NCBI RefSeq assembly: GCF_000227135.1
Contig: NC_018255.1
Span: 298,831 to 362,830 of the forward strand
Direction: 5' to 3'
Source of the DNA: Leishmania donovani
Lineage: Eukaryota > Euglenozoa > Kinetoplastea > Trypanosomatida > Trypanosomatidae
DNA: 64,000 nt
Made by a program: the position numbers and the translations under genes. Under the pieces are notes generated by a model. The model did no database searches and was not told the DNA's origin. It saw only the letters and a list, made by a program, of their open reading frames with translations. Of this stretch, positions 30,100 through 41,600 are shown piece after piece (within the stretch, counting starts at the first letter, position 1; each line of letters opens with the position of its first letter).

Positions 30100-30390
30100 C
30101 AATGGGGAGATCAGCAAGCGAGTCAGGGGGCTTCAAGTGTCAACCGGCGGGCGTGTCTCCAGCAGCGCTAGTTTTGCAGTCCCCTGCACTACGGCGTCAC
30201 GGGCCATGGCGAACTAAAGGGACGACTTGTGTAGGTGCTGACATCCCCCACCCCAGAAGGGCATCGCTGGTGGGCTTACCATTACGCGACTCTGAGCTGC
30301 CGCATGACAGTTCACGTCTGGATGTCTCGATCGGTGTAGGTCGATGCAGAGTAACTCCTTGACGCGCTCGTGAGCGACACCGTCCCTTCC
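30100..30390. mobile_element. Candidate degenerate SIDER-type retroposon relic
   Basis: About 290 bases of balanced composition interrupt the low-complexity spacer between two genes. Phrases such as CTCTGAGCTGCCGC (about 30290-30303) and GTCTGGATGTCTCGATCGG (30317-30335) fit my memory of Leishmania SIDER2 sequences. There is no coding potential. Ends are estimated from the composition change. Alignment to other SIDER copies would be needed to confirm. Confidence 0.4.
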
Positions 30391-30928
30391 CCCCTTTGTT
30401 TAGCGAGGGCAGACATCCATGTGCCTCACTCTCTCGCCTCCTCTTTTCTTCCTCTCTCTTCTTGCGGCGCTCCTTCTGTGGGCGTGCGCCGCCGCTTCAT
30501 TCGTTGGGACAGCTCAACTGGTTTTCCACCGTCTCTCTGCCGCTCCGGCTTCCTCGACCTCCTGCCCCCCTCCCCTGCCTTTCTACATAGATCGACTCTC
30601 CAGCGTCTTCGCCGCCGCTCCGCTTTCGTCTTGACAACGTACTGCTGTAGTGCACTCGCACCGCGTCGTCGTCGCATATAAGCGCAGACACACTCTCGGT
30701 CGCTTCCTTTATAGTTCTCCACGATTTCATACACACCTTGACTCTGCACCACACCCAGGAACACCTCGCGGCTCTCCCGCTGCATCTTCCCCTACCCTTT
30801 TGAGTGTTGCTGTGCTGGCTCCTTCGTGGTGTCGCCACGCACGCATCACACCCCCTCATTTCGCCTTTTTTCTTTGCTGTGAACTCGCAATCCCCTCATA
30901 GAGCAGCTAGCCCTCCTCCTTCATCACG

Positions 30929-30950
30929 CACACACACACACACACACACA
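30929..30950. repeat. (CA)11 microsatellite
   Basis: A perfect CA dinucleotide array, continued imperfectly to about 30957. It lies in the spacer upstream of the RNR1 gene and is a likely length-polymorphic marker. Confidence 0.9.
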
Positions 30951-31040
30951 AACACACGAAGGCTTCAGTGGACACCGTTCACCCTATTGCGCAAGGACAC
31001 AGGCGCGCTTCCCGGTTCGCCCCTCCTCTGCTCTGTCTTC

Positions 31041-31042
31041 AG
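31041..31042 (+). promoter_or_regulatory. Predicted spliced-leader acceptor for RNR1
   Basis: A T/C-rich tract (31014-31040) ends in CTTCAG. The leader would be about 107 nt. A second T/C tract (31119-31140) lies immediately before the start codon but has no AG between it and the ATG, so it is less likely to be used. Confidence 0.45.
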
Positions 31043-31149
31043 CTTACTAGCAGCATCCACAGCGCAGGATAACACGCGTTGTGTGACCGCCGTTGCTCAG
31101 CCGTGCCGCGCCGCTCTACTTGTTTTTTTTTCCCGCTCTGTTCTGCCGC

Positions 31150-33558
31150 ATGGAAACCATGTCCGATTCGGCGCCGATGATCATCAAGCGCAATGGCGAG
31201 GCGCAACCGTACGATGCTTGCAAGATCCGCCGCCGCTTCGAGCGGGTGATGGAGGGGCTCGACCGCGACCATCTCGACGTGGACATGCTGACGGAGAATG
31301 TGACGCGCGGCTTGACGGACCAGATCCGCTACGACAAACTGGACGAGCTCGTGGCGCAGACGGCGGCGTACTCGGTCACAAAGCACCCGGACTACGGCCG
31401 CATGGGCGGTCGCCTGTGCACAACATCACTGCACAAGCAGACGAATGAGTCGCTGCTGGAGACGTTCCGCCTTCTGCACGACCACGTCACGGTGCAGACA
31501 AACCGTCCCGCTCCACTGATCGCCGACGATGTGTGGGAGGTTATGCAGCAGCACCACAAGGAACTTCAGAGCATGATTGACTACTCCCGCGATTTGAACT
31601 TCGAGTTCTTTGGGTACAAGACGCTGGAGCGCTCGTACCTGCTGCGTATCGAGACCGGAAGGGGTGAGATGCGAATTGTGGAGCGCCCACAGCAGATGTT
31701 CATGCGTGTCGCTCTTGGCATTCACGGCGCAGATCTCAAGAATGTGCGTGAGACGTACGACCTTATGTCCAAGGGCTTCTTCACCCACGCCACCCCGACC
31801 CTCTTTAACGCCGGCACCCCGAAGCCGCAAATGAGCTCGTGCTTCCTGGTGGCGTCGAAGGAAGACAGCATCGACGGCATCTACGACACGCTGAAGGAGT
31901 GTGCCGTGATCAGCAAAGCGGCCGGCGGCATTGGTCTGCACGTGCACAACATCCGCGCGGCGGGCAGCTACATAGCTGGTACGAACGGCACGTCGAACGG
32001 GCTCGTGCCAATGCTACGCGTCTTCAACAACACCGCCCGCTACGTGGACCAGGGCGGCGGTAAGCGCAAGGGCGCCTTCGCCGTCTATCTCGAGCCCTGG
32101 CACGCTGACGTCTTTGGCTTTCTGCTGCTGAAACGCAACACGGGAAAAGATGACCAGCGCGCCCGCGACCTCTTCTACGCGCTGTGGATCCCAGATCTGT
32201 TTATGAGACGTGTGAAAAGCGAGGGGAAGTGGACGCTGATGGATCCCAACACGTGCCCGGGTCTCAGCGATTGCTATGGTGAAGAGTTTGAGCGGCTCTA
32301 CGAGCGCTACGAGTCCGAGGGCCGCGGCGTCAAGACGATCCAGGCCCAGGAGGTGTGGTTTGCTATCCTGGAGTCTCAGATCGAGACGGGAGGGCCGTTC
32401 GTCCTCTACAAGGACGCATGCAACAGCAAGTCGAACCAGAAGAATCTTGGCACGATCAAGTGCTCGAACCTATGCACGGAGATTGTCGAGTACACGTCGC
32501 CACAGGAGACGGCGGTGTGCAACCTCGCCTCCATCGCGCTGCCGCGCTTCGTCGACGTTGAGAAGCGTGAGTTCAACCACCAGCTTCTCTACACCGTGAC
32601 AAAGCAGATCACACGTAACCTAAACCGGGTTATTGACCGCAACTACTACCCGGTCGAGACGGCGCGCCGCAGTAACATGCGCAACCGCCCCATCGGCCTC
32701 GGCGTGCAGGGGCTCGCGGACGCCTTCATCCTCATGCGACTGCCGTTTGTCTCGGCGGAGGCGCAGCGGGTGAACGCAGAGATCTTCGAAACGATCTACT
32801 TTGCTGCTGTCGAGTCGTCGATGGAGCTGGCGAAGGAGGATGGCCCGTACGAGACCTTCACGGGCAGCCCGGCCAGCGAGGGCATTCTGCAGTTCGACAT
32901 GTGGAAGAACGCGCGGCCCAACAGCGGTCGCTGGGACTGGGCCAGCCTCAAGGAGAAGGTGATGCAGGTGGGCATGCGCAACTCCCTGCTGGTTGCCCCC
33001 ATGCCAACCGCGTCCACCTCGCAGATTCTCGGCAATAACGAGTGCTTCGAGCCCTTCACCTCGAACATCTACGTCCGCCGTGTGCTGAGCGGCGAGTTCC
33101 CTGTTGTGAACAAGTACCTCGTCATGGACCTTATTGCGCGTGGTCTATGGAACGAGTCGATGCGGAACGAGATCATCTCCTACAACGGCTCTATCCTCAC
33201 TATTAACGGCATGCCGGACGACCTGAGGGAGCTTTACCGGACCGTGTGGGAGATTCCACAGCGCAAGCTGATAGACATGGCACGCGACCGCGGCCAGTAC
33301 ATTGACCAGTCGCAGTCGCTGAACCTCTTCCTCCAGAGCCCCACCTCCGGCCAGATCACGTCCATGCTCTTCTATTGCTGGGAAGCTGGACTGAAGACTG
33401 GCGTCTACTACCTGCGCACCAAGGCCGCGGCGGACGCGATCAAGTTCACCGTGGACGCGAAGCGAATGAAGGAGATCCAGGAGAGGGAGAACTCGCAGCA
33501 GACCATGTCCTCGCACCGCGCTTCACAGCCCGAGGAGTGCCTGAACTGCGGATCCTAA
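31150..33558 (+). CDS. RNR1: Ribonucleoside-diphosphate reductase large subunit (class Ia)
   Basis: The protein has 802 residues from ATG 31150; sequence upstream in the same frame is pyrimidine-tract translation. The enzyme reduces ribonucleotides to deoxyribonucleotides in the cytosol, together with a small radical-bearing subunit not in this window. An N-terminal ATP-cone (about 8-100) carries allosteric control. Active-site residues are in place: C231 and C457 as the redox pair, N440, C442 (thiyl) and E444 in NLCTE. The radical-transfer pair Y753-Y754 is present, and C797/C800 form the C-terminal shuttle CLNC. Nothing is missing. The gene lies a few genes from MCM2, also a replication gene, but kinetoplastid order does not imply co-regulation. 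Confidence 0.97.
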   Translation: METMSDSAPMIIKRNGEAQPYDACKIRRRFERVMEGLDRDHLDVDMLTENVTRGLTDQIRYDKLDELVAQTAAYSVTKHPDYGRMGGRLCTTSLHKQTNESLLETFRLLHDHVTVQTNRPAPLIADDVWEVMQQHHKELQSMIDYSRDLNFEFFGYKTLERSYLLRIETGRGEMRIVERPQQMFMRVALGIHGADLKNVRETYDLMSKGFFTHATPTLFNAGTPKPQMSSCFLVASKEDSIDGIYDTLKECAVISKAAGGIGLHVHNIRAAGSYIAGTNGTSNGLVPMLRVFNNTARYVDQGGGKRKGAFAVYLEPWHADVFGFLLLKRNTGKDDQRARDLFYALWIPDLFMRRVKSEGKWTLMDPNTCPGLSDCYGEEFERLYERYESEGRGVKTIQAQEVWFAILESQIETGGPFVLYKDACNSKSNQKNLGTIKCSNLCTEIVEYTSPQETAVCNLASIALPRFVDVEKREFNHQLLYTVTKQITRNLNRVIDRNYYPVETARRSNMRNRPIGLGVQGLADAFILMRLPFVSAEAQRVNAEIFETIYFAAVESSMELAKEDGPYETFTGSPASEGILQFDMWKNARPNSGRWDWASLKEKVMQVGMRNSLLVAPMPTASTSQILGNNECFEPFTSNIYVRRVLSGEFPVVNKYLVMDLIARGLWNESMRNEIISYNGSILTINGMPDDLRELYRTVWEIPQRKLIDMARDRGQYIDQSQSLNLFLQSPTSGQITSMLFYCWEAGLKTGVYYLRTKAAADAIKFTVDAKRMKEIQERENSQQTMSSHRASQPEECLNCGS

Positions 33559-34739
33559 GTAGATGACGCGACGATACCCGATAGTTCTCCAGCCTCAAGG
33601 CTCAGAAGGGCGACTTCGGCCCGCCTGATCGCCTCTCTCCTGGGCGCAGCGCGATCCTGTGCGCTGTCCCTCTTCTCTCTTGAGGTGCTCTACCATAGAA
33701 CTACGTTTTAAATTTTAGGGCTTGCTTTCGAGCTTCTCATGATACCAACGAGTCCCCATTCTAGCGTCTGCGTCCGTGTGTGCCGCAACATATGCGTGGG
33801 TGTGTAACTCTTCCTCTTTCATCTCCTGCCACCTTTCCCCCTTCTCTGCTCATCTATGTGCGTGAGTTTTTGAGAAAGGCCATCGAGCAGCCACACCATA
33901 TATATGAGCCAAAACAAACGCCTTGCAGAATGCCGTTCCCGAAAATGGGTGAAGGTAAAAGGGGCGGGGGTGGGGGGATTGGTGAAGCAGCAAGCAAGCG
34001 TGTGCCTCCACATTCGTGCTTCTCTCACACACACACACTCGTCTCCTCCCTTCTGTCCTTGCCCACACCCTCCCCCCTCCCCGTTCTCCCGCGGTGCTGC
34101 AGAGTGCGTTGATGCCGCGTGTTTTTATTGTGGGCGCGTGGATTTCCTTTTTGCCCCTTCTCAAGCTTTCCTCCCCCTCCTCCTTTCCCTCTTCTTGGGT
34201 GCTTTCTGTCATGCGTTGCACCTCAGAGACGCGTGCACGTACCCAGTCGCACACCGGCTCCTTTTGCGACTGTGTGCGTGTACGTGTGGGTGTCGACATC
34301 ACCGTTATTTGAGGAGAGACACGGCACTCGCATCGCGCCTTCGGTCGCCACTACTCCCCCCTCCCCTCCGCCTCGCTCTCTCTCTCTCGCTTGTGGACGA
34401 GGCAGCGGGGCAGGGCAGGGCGGTGCGTCCTCGTGTACGGCGGACTCCAGACGTTTCGTTTTTACACAAAAAACTCAGAGCTGAAAGGAGAGGTAAAAGA
34501 CAAGAATGGGAATCCTGACAGATAAGAAGAGCAGCCACACACACACACACACAAAGGAAACGCGCAGAGTCGGATGGACGCACACATGCATGATGCGTGC
34601 GCCCGTGTTTATGCGCGAGACCGTGTGGCTCGGCATGCTTAGCCTGGAGAGGGAGCGGGAAAGCGACTGCCTCTTCTGGTGTTTGGAGCGACGCTGGCTT
34701 CGCCACTTGGCCACCTGCACCAATGGGCACTCCCTGTCT
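33559..34739. other. Intergenic spacer after RNR1
   Basis: No supported gene. It holds the RNR1 3' UTR, T/C-rich blocks at 33825-33860, 34025-34090 and 34350-34395, and a CA tract at 34536-34552. Confidence 0.5.
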
Positions 34740-34930
34740 CTACTCCCCTGCCGATGTTGGTGACTGACCACGGATGGGCCCACGTGCATGGGCATGTGCA
34801 TGCGAGGTCAATGGTTACAGCCTCTTGATGGTAATCCCACCGCAGCAAGACATGACTGTCGTATCGCGAGCGGCGGCATTTGCAGTGCACGGCGGAGGCG
34901 AGCACAGTATGGCCGGCGGCAAGACATGCT
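34740..34930. mobile_element. Possible retroposon (SIDER-like) fragment
   Basis: A stretch of about 190 bases with balanced base composition, in contrast to its T/C-rich flanks. It has no coding potential. It faintly resembles SIDER 3' regions as I remember them (GGCGGCAAGACATGCTGATG near 34915-34935). Weakly supported; it could simply be complex 3' UTR sequence. Confidence 0.25.
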
Positions 34931-35125
34931 GATGCGGCGACTGCCCCCCTTCCCTTCCCTTTGTTTCCTGTGTGCGTGCACGCTGTTGTGGTTGTTTTCT
35001 TGTTTGCCCTCCATTTTTATTGCCCTCTTCGCTCTGCTCCCTCTGTTGTCCCCCTCTTTGTTGCTCGGTGCTTGCTGTCCCTCGGGCGCCCCTCTAACCC
35101 GCAGCGACGTGGAGCTCTGCCCATT

Positions 35126-35160
<35 letters not shown>

Positions 35161-35161
35161 G
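35126..35161. repeat. (AC)n-(AT)n compound microsatellite
   Basis: AC repeats (35126-35146) pass directly into AT repeats (35147-35161). It lies upstream of the coiled-coil gene. Confidence 0.9.
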
Positions 35162-35477
35162 ACATATTATGAGAAAGACAGCCTCGCTGAGCTCACCTCA
35201 GAACGACGACAAACCGTTGTGCAGTGGCGCTACTTCTTCCGTCTTCACCTCACCACCTAGACGCAGATGGTTGCGGCTGCTCATTTTTTCCAGCCTCCTC
35301 TGCTCGTTCCGTGGCTTTACTCAGATAATATAGGCTCATTCATCGAAGCTGCCGCTGCTTCTACCATTCCCCTTTTTTGTTCCCCCTCCCCACCGCTGGA
35401 TCGCTCTGCTTTCCTTCGCTGTATATGCGTGAGGGTGAATGTATGCGACCCTGCTCGTTTTTTTTTCGTGCACTTTC

Positions 35478-35479
35478 AG
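35478..35479 (+). promoter_or_regulatory. Predicted spliced-leader acceptor for the coiled-coil gene
   Basis: A T10-type run (35457-35466) and CACTTTCAG place the acceptor 28 nt before ATG 35508. It would exclude the in-frame ATG at 35439, whose codons translate the T-tract, so it decides the start. Confidence 0.5.
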
Positions 35480-35507
35480 CCTTTTAGTTGTCCATCACGC
35501 GGTGATC

Positions 35508-36419
35508 ATGAGGCGTCGCTCGCACTCCAAGCCCGCCGAGGCTGCGGCCGTCGTGCCTCCCACAAAGACCGTTGCCCAGCTGCGGACGGAAGTCGATCTG
35601 CTTGAGAACGCTATCAAAGATCGAAAGCTCTTGTTCCTGGACCTATGTGAGCAGAGGGGTGCGTCGGCGGCCGCGGACGAAGACGCTACTCGGGTGACGC
35701 CCCCCGAAGATCCTGTGGAAGAGGCGCGCCGGCTCGCCAGCCGCAACGCGTTCCTGCGCGATGAGCTCAAAGTTTTGGACGCAGTAGAGAGGCAGTACGC
35801 GAATGACCCGCGCGTGCGTGACAAGCGCAACGAAGTGCGACTGGTGCAGATGCAAATCGCACAGGTAGAGCGCGAGGTCGATACGCTGCAGAAGGTGAAG
35901 AAGTGGCGCGACGAGGGTCTGCGCGCGATCGGGCGCACAGAGGAGCAGACTCGACGCATGCGCGGGCAGCAGCACGAGATGAACTCGCAGTTGAGGGAGG
36001 AGGTGCGGCAGCGAATGGAGGAGCTGCGGGAACTAGAAAAGGCGGACATGGAGGTGCATACGCGGTTCGCGAGGCTGCAAGATCAGGTGAAGCTGTCCGT
36101 GACAGATGCCGATGTGCAACAGCTTCGACAAACGCTGGAGGCGCAGAACACGGAGATCGAAAATCTTTCTGGCAAGGAGGCGGCGTGGCGGAAGCAACGC
36201 GCATCGGTGCGCGAGGAGGACTACCGCATTGTTGCGAAGTACAACGGCGAATGCGCGAAGCTCGCCGAGGAAGAAGAGCGCCTCCATGAGCTGCTGCGTC
36301 AAAAAGAATTAGAGCTGAAGCGAAGCTATTTTTTGTTGAAGCGCTATGGAACCGCGCCCCGCGCGCCGATGAGCGGCGGAGGTAATGATGAAGTGGGGGA
36401 CTTGCTGCCCTCCCCCTAG
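35508..36419 (+). CDS. Coiled-coil protein, 303 aa
   Basis: The ATG at 35508 is preferred over 35439 because the acceptor lies between them. The first 25 residues are basic and Ala/Pro-rich. From about residue 27 to 285 the protein is dominated by Glu, Arg, Gln, Lys and Leu with heptad-like spacing (AQLRTEVDLLENAIKDR, QIAQVEREVDTLQKVKK, ELRELEKADMEVHTRF), broken near 60-75 by an acidic/Pro linker. It ends with a short Pro/Gly-rich tail. This is a long parallel or bundled coiled coil with no enzyme motif. Proteins of this type in kinetoplastids are often flagellar, basal-body or other cytoskeletal parts; that is only a guess here. Confidence 0.82.
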   Translation: MRRRSHSKPAEAAAVVPPTKTVAQLRTEVDLLENAIKDRKLLFLDLCEQRGASAAADEDATRVTPPEDPVEEARRLASRNAFLRDELKVLDAVERQYANDPRVRDKRNEVRLVQMQIAQVEREVDTLQKVKKWRDEGLRAIGRTEEQTRRMRGQQHEMNSQLREEVRQRMEELRELEKADMEVHTRFARLQDQVKLSVTDADVQQLRQTLEAQNTEIENLSGKEAAWRKQRASVREEDYRIVAKYNGECAKLAEEEERLHELLRQKELELKRSYFLLKRYGTAPRAPMSGGGNDEVGDLLPSP

Positions 36420-38689
36420 GCTCGTCGATGTGCGAAGGCGAGCACCGTCAACCGTTGTCTGGGTTGACTGCCCGGTGACACTATGCATTGTAACCCCACC
36501 CCCTCGACCCCCAAGCGCCTTGGCTCTGTGTAGGAGTGCTTTTTCCTCTCCCCTTGTTTCCGTCGTTTTCGCTTTCTTTGGTGGTGGGGCGACACACACG
36601 CTGCGGGTGTCTCCGCCGCTTTTTGTCTGAGTATTTATGTGCGTAGGTGTTACGCATGTTATGGTGCCCGCTCTCCGCTTGGAATCCGTCTTGCTCACCA
36701 GAGCATCTGGAAAGCGCTGCGAAACGAAAAGAAGAAGGCGCGACCGCGTGGACCTGCTTAGTCAGCGGCTTCTTCTCCCCTTCATTGTCTCGGGTTGTCG
36801 AGAGAGAGAAAGCAGATTTGTGTCCAAACCGGGATGGCGCACACGCTCCTCCTGTCTGTATGCATCTGTGTGCATAATGTCTCGTGGTGAACAGACTGCT
36901 GCAGGCTCGGGTCTTGGCACTCGAGCGGCCGCTAAAGGGCCAATGCCTAGCGTCTACACGCCGCTAGTACACCCTGCTTTAGTTGTTCTGGTTTGCCCTG
37001 CGTGTTCTTCGGCGAACTCCGATGCACATGACTGTACTCGACTCCACTGGGCTCTCCTTTCTCCTCTCCTTCGCTACGTTCACCTTGCCCCCACCCTTTC
37101 GCCCGACAACCCGCTGCATCTGCTGGCGGGCGTGGGGGGTTTTGAATCGGCGACTCGGGCCTGCATGGGTGTGCTATCCTACTCGTATCCCTTTTTTTGT
37201 TCGTTACATGGACGTTTCGTTCTCCGTCGGTGGCCCGCCCGCACATGCACACATACGTTTTTCTTTCCACATATAGGATTTTGATTGCTTAGTCACCGAA
37301 CTGCCAAAGCCATCAACGGGTGAAGCAGTGCGTGCGATATACGCATACGAACGCGGAGGAGCCCTCCCTTGTGTAGGCGTGAGCGTGCGTGTTGAGTGCG
37401 CGGGCCGTCTTCACGGCCTCTCTCCCTCTCCCTCTCCCCTCCTGCGTCTCTCCTCTTCCCCTCTTGTAGTCTAGCCTCCTCCTTCCCTCCCTCCTCTCAT
37501 TGCCCCTCTGCTGGCTTTCATCTTTCGCTTGTATTTTCTTTGCTCTTTTTTTTCATGTGGGTGCCTCGCTTCCCCTCCTCCACCTACTCCTGTGCCGGTT
37601 GTACGTCATCACCCGCTTCTTTCTTGCTTTTCTTCTTCGTTTTCCCGGCTTGTTTGCGTACGTGTGTGTGTGTGTGTGGCTCTCTCTCTCTCGGCGCTCC
37701 AACGAGCGATCTTCGCCGAAACCCTCCCTCCCCCCTTCTCCTCTCTGTCTCTTCCCACCGCGACACCGTCCTCCTCCTCCCATCTCTCAAGACATACACA
37801 TACACGCTGCGCACGTACCGCTCTACATTCACCTATACACACAGGCTGTTTCCTCTCTCGTTGCCGCACTCCCGATAAGCGCGCGCGCAGAGATTAATTT
37901 TTTCGTTGTTAATCGACCCCTCTTCCCACAACAACAACAGCAGCATAAACTAAACAACAAAGAAAAGGACACTCTTTCGTCGTGTTCACAGGCGCACGCG
38001 CGCTTCCCTCTCCCTTCCTCTACCGCTGCACACACATACACACACACGAAGAGGCGCATCCACACACACCCGAGTCGCACACTCGCTCTCAGTTCTCTTT
38101 TTTTTTTTGCTTGCTTCATTTATTTATTTTGCGCTCCTCGGGAGGGCCTCGCTTGGTTTGGTTTCTTGTGTGTGCTGCGCGCATGAGTGTCTCGCTTTCT
38201 CGCCGTTGTGCTACGATTTTTTTTGTTTTTTTTTTTTTTCTCCCCCTTCACCTCTTACGTTCTCCTTCTCTTTCTTGGTGTCTCTCTCGTTTCTTGTGCC
38301 TGCCTGTCTCTATCTGTCTCTTGGCCTGGCACTTCTTCTCTTGCTGGCGGCTGCGTATCTTATCTGGTGTGTGTGTCTCTCTCTCTCCCTTTCGTGTGTG
38401 CGCACACCTGGCACGCATAACGGAACCTCTCGCTTGCACGCTCCGCCTCTGCGCAGCTCTCGCCGCTCTGACACACGCCCGGAGAGCACATCCACTTTGT
38501 CTCCCTTCCCCTCTCTCGCGCTTGTCGTCGTTTCTCTTCCACTGAGTCGCGTGTGCCCGCCGGCGTCTCTTTCCTTTGAAAAAAAAAAAACGTTTCTTTC
38601 TTTTTTTTCGTCGCCTTCTTCGCGTACGCTGCTGTGAGCGCGTCTCGCCTGTGTTTCCTTGCCCTTCCCCCTTCGCGTCTTTTGCTTTG
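36420..38689. other. Intergenic spacer
   Basis: About 2.3 kb with no supported gene. It is strongly T/C-rich from 37400 on. Notable are the AU-rich ATTTATTTATTTT at 38118-38130, T-runs at 38098-38108 and 38217-38240, and A12 at 38579-38590 next to a T/C tract. Confidence 0.5.
38636..38637 (+). promoter_or_regulatory. Predicted spliced-leader acceptor for the EEP gene
   Basis: A T/C tract at 38591-38620 is followed by the first AG at 38636-38637, leaving a leader of about 52 nt to ATG 38690. Confidence 0.35.
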
Positions 38690-41600
38690 ATGATGCCGCG
38701 GTCCAACGGGGAGGCGGCGGACGGTAGCGGAACCGTCGGCGGCACACACTCCGGTGGCCATCAGAACAGAGTATGTGTCGCACCGGAAAACCCTGCCCGA
38801 TCCTTGGCTACCATGTCGAGCAGCAACAACGTGTTCAGCCTTGTCGCCGCCACGCCGGATGTAAATATCAGCGACTACCAACCGCTGCAAGTCCCACGGA
38901 CCACGACGGTGCGCCATGTGACGATGAGCAACGGCGGCGGTCTGCCGCTGCAGCGGACCTCTGCGTCGGAATTTTCGAGTCTCGCCGGCATTAGAAGCAT
39001 GCGCAGTGGCGCCAACACCTCGGCCGCCTCCGAAGACCAGCCGCTGCCCATGCTGACAATGCTACCTTTCTCTTCCGCCTCGAGCGTTACCAAGTCAGCC
39101 GGCAGTACCGGCGTTGGTGTGGAGAGCGGCATCGGCGGGTCTGGTGCCGCCACAACGGGCGCCGCAGCGATGACCACAAGCATTGGCCCGGGCACCTCGT
39201 CCGCTGGTCGCTCTATGACACTACTGGAGCGTCGAAACAATCGCGAGCGCAGCGCTCTGAGCCTCTCATGTTTGTCAGGGCTGAATGTAGAGAAGCTTCA
39301 GGAAAGCATGCGGGAAACTAGTCTCGTCTTCAATTCTCAAGAAACACCGGAGCCTGTGTCGCAGGGATGGTCCAAGACTGTCGCCTCGGCGGCGCTGCTG
39401 AGTGATTACGCCATGCCATCTGTGCGCGCGTCGCCGCCGGGCGCGGGAGACGTGCCTCGCTCCACGGCCGCGCACTCGGCGCGGCAGGCCACCGCCAAGT
39501 TTCAGGGTCAGGCACCGCGGCCCCCCAGCAGCGGCGAAGACGGCAGCGGCCCCCGCCGCAGTCATCCCATTTCCACCTCGGAGTCCAGAACGATCGATGA
39601 GATACCAGGAGCGCTAAAGGTAATCGGCTACAACATCCTGGCGAGCCGGCTAGCGTCCACCGACTTGTACCCCGCCTGCCCACCGTCGGTGCTGAGTGAA
39701 GAGTATCGACTGGACCTCATCAAGGAGGAGCTCCGGCGCGTTGACCCCGACATATTGCTCTTGGAGGAGATCAGCGTGGCGGCGCACGAGCGCACTCTCG
39801 GGCCTTACTTGAGAACGGCGCTCGGGATGGAGGGGCATCACGTTGTCATCACTGATCGCAACGGAGCTCCTCGCTGCGCACCGCTGACGCAGCAGTCCAA
39901 GGGAGCAGCCGCGTTCTCGCCTGCTCTTGCTATCCCTTTTGGAATCCCCTGCAGCACTGAGAAGAGGCCGAACTCGGTGAGCATGACGGCTACATTAGCC
40001 GGAGCGGCTGCGTGCAATAGTGACGCTTCCGCTCGGCGTGGCGCGGCCGGTGGCGCCGCGAACGGCTCCGGCGATGTCGACAGGAGGAGCAACTCGCCCC
40101 ATCTGCCGCAGCTCGCCGAAACGAGCTGGAGCCGCCGCTCCAGTCGGCGCAGCAGCGTCGTGGCCGCGTCTCGGTTTCCCGCGAGCTCGTGTGGCACCCC
40201 GGCCATTTGGCAGAAACGTGGCGAGGCGTTGCCCTTGCAGCACCCGCAGCCGTTCAGCATGCCGCAACAGGAGATGTCGTGCTCCTCGCTCGAGGACCCG
40301 CAAATCCAGCCCAAAGCGATGACGGATGAGGAGTCGATGCAGCGAAGTTGCAGCGCAGCGGAGTTCACCCAAGGTGCCACAGCGCGTGTAAACCGGCAGA
40401 CGATGGGGTCTGGAGCGCCTCCGGCAGTACTTCGCGCGGAGAAGGCCACTGAGGAGGCCCTCGGCCACCGGCGAGTGGAAATGGACGGAGTGAGCATCTT
40501 TTACAAGGCGGCACGGTTCCGCGAGCTAGAGGTGATGCCGGTGCTCTTTAACCGTCTCGCCGCCGCGGAGAAGCGACTCACCCGCTACGAGCACAAGAAG
40601 CTTCAGGTGGACTCGCACAATGTGGCCCTCGTCGTGGTGCTGCAGGATATGCAGGTGATCGGGGTATCGCGCATATACGTGGTGGCTGCTGTGCATCTCA
40701 TCTGGCAGCGCATCAACGCACAGCTGTGGCAGGCGCATCAGCTCCTCCGCGTCATGGAGGGACTGAAGCACAAGTACTGCAAGGGCTACGTGGACCTCGT
40801 CTACCCAAGTGGGCGTGGCTCCATCGCGTGCGACAGCGCAGTCACCCAGCCGCCGAGCATCATCGACACCCCGCTGATGCGAGAGGGAACGCGGCGGCAC
40901 GCGCAGGACGATGTCGCACCTCAGCCATCGCTACCAACGCCGCTACCGTTGCAGCAGCCGCGCGCGCTGTCTGCGCGGTGCCAAAGCATAGTACCCAGCC
41001 GCGCCACTACTGAAGCCTCCGATCCGGCTGGAGACAGCGACGGTAGCAGGCTCTTCAACGTCGCCGCCACCGATCGCATGCGCTGTAGGTACGCCAGTGT
41101 GTGCTCTGGCGTTGCCTCGTCGCCCACATCGTCCGTCACATGCATTATCGGCGGCGACTTTAATGCCGAGCGCAGCGGGCCGGTCATGGAGTACTTGCGC
41201 ACCGGCAGGGTGCCAGGGGGGGCGGAGGTGATGGAGTACTGGCGAGCACCCAAGTCGGAGTCGCCGGTGCCGCTCGACCGCACGGATGAGCGAGGCACCG
41301 GTCGGGCGACCGCCAGGGGTGAGGTGAATGCGCTGCGCCCCACGCCTCCGCCCCCGTCAAAGGTGCCTCCACCGACACTGTATGGTGTGCTGAACCCCGC
41401 GGGGCAGGAGATGATCAGGATATCCCCGCACAACTCTATGCACTCCTCCTTATGTTCTACGGGCTCGCCACCGTCGGTGCTGCCGCGTCGCGCGACCAAG
41501 TCTCCGCCCCGCAACTCCGTGAGCAACGCTGCTAGTGCTGCAGCGACCGGTAACGGGACAGGTGACGACCTCTGCCTCCATCAGCCATACACCCCGCTCA

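Larger units (their letters stand above)
30391..31149. other. Intergenic spacer before ribonucleotide reductase
   Basis: No supported gene. Pyrimidine-rich throughout, with a (CA)11 array at 30929-30950 and splice signals near 31040. Confidence 0.5.
34931..35507. other. Intergenic spacer
   Basis: T/C-rich sequence, an AC/AT microsatellite (35126-35161) and the leader of the next gene. No gene seen. Confidence 0.5.

Noticed and set aside
31093..31149. Upstream extension of ribonucleotide reductase
   Set aside because: The extra codons start at a TTG and translate a T/C tract; the ATG at 31150 fits the family.
36637..37284. Plus-strand open frame of 215 codons
   Set aside because: Mixed but low-quality composition, no domain, and located in T/C-rich spacer; not enough to call a gene.
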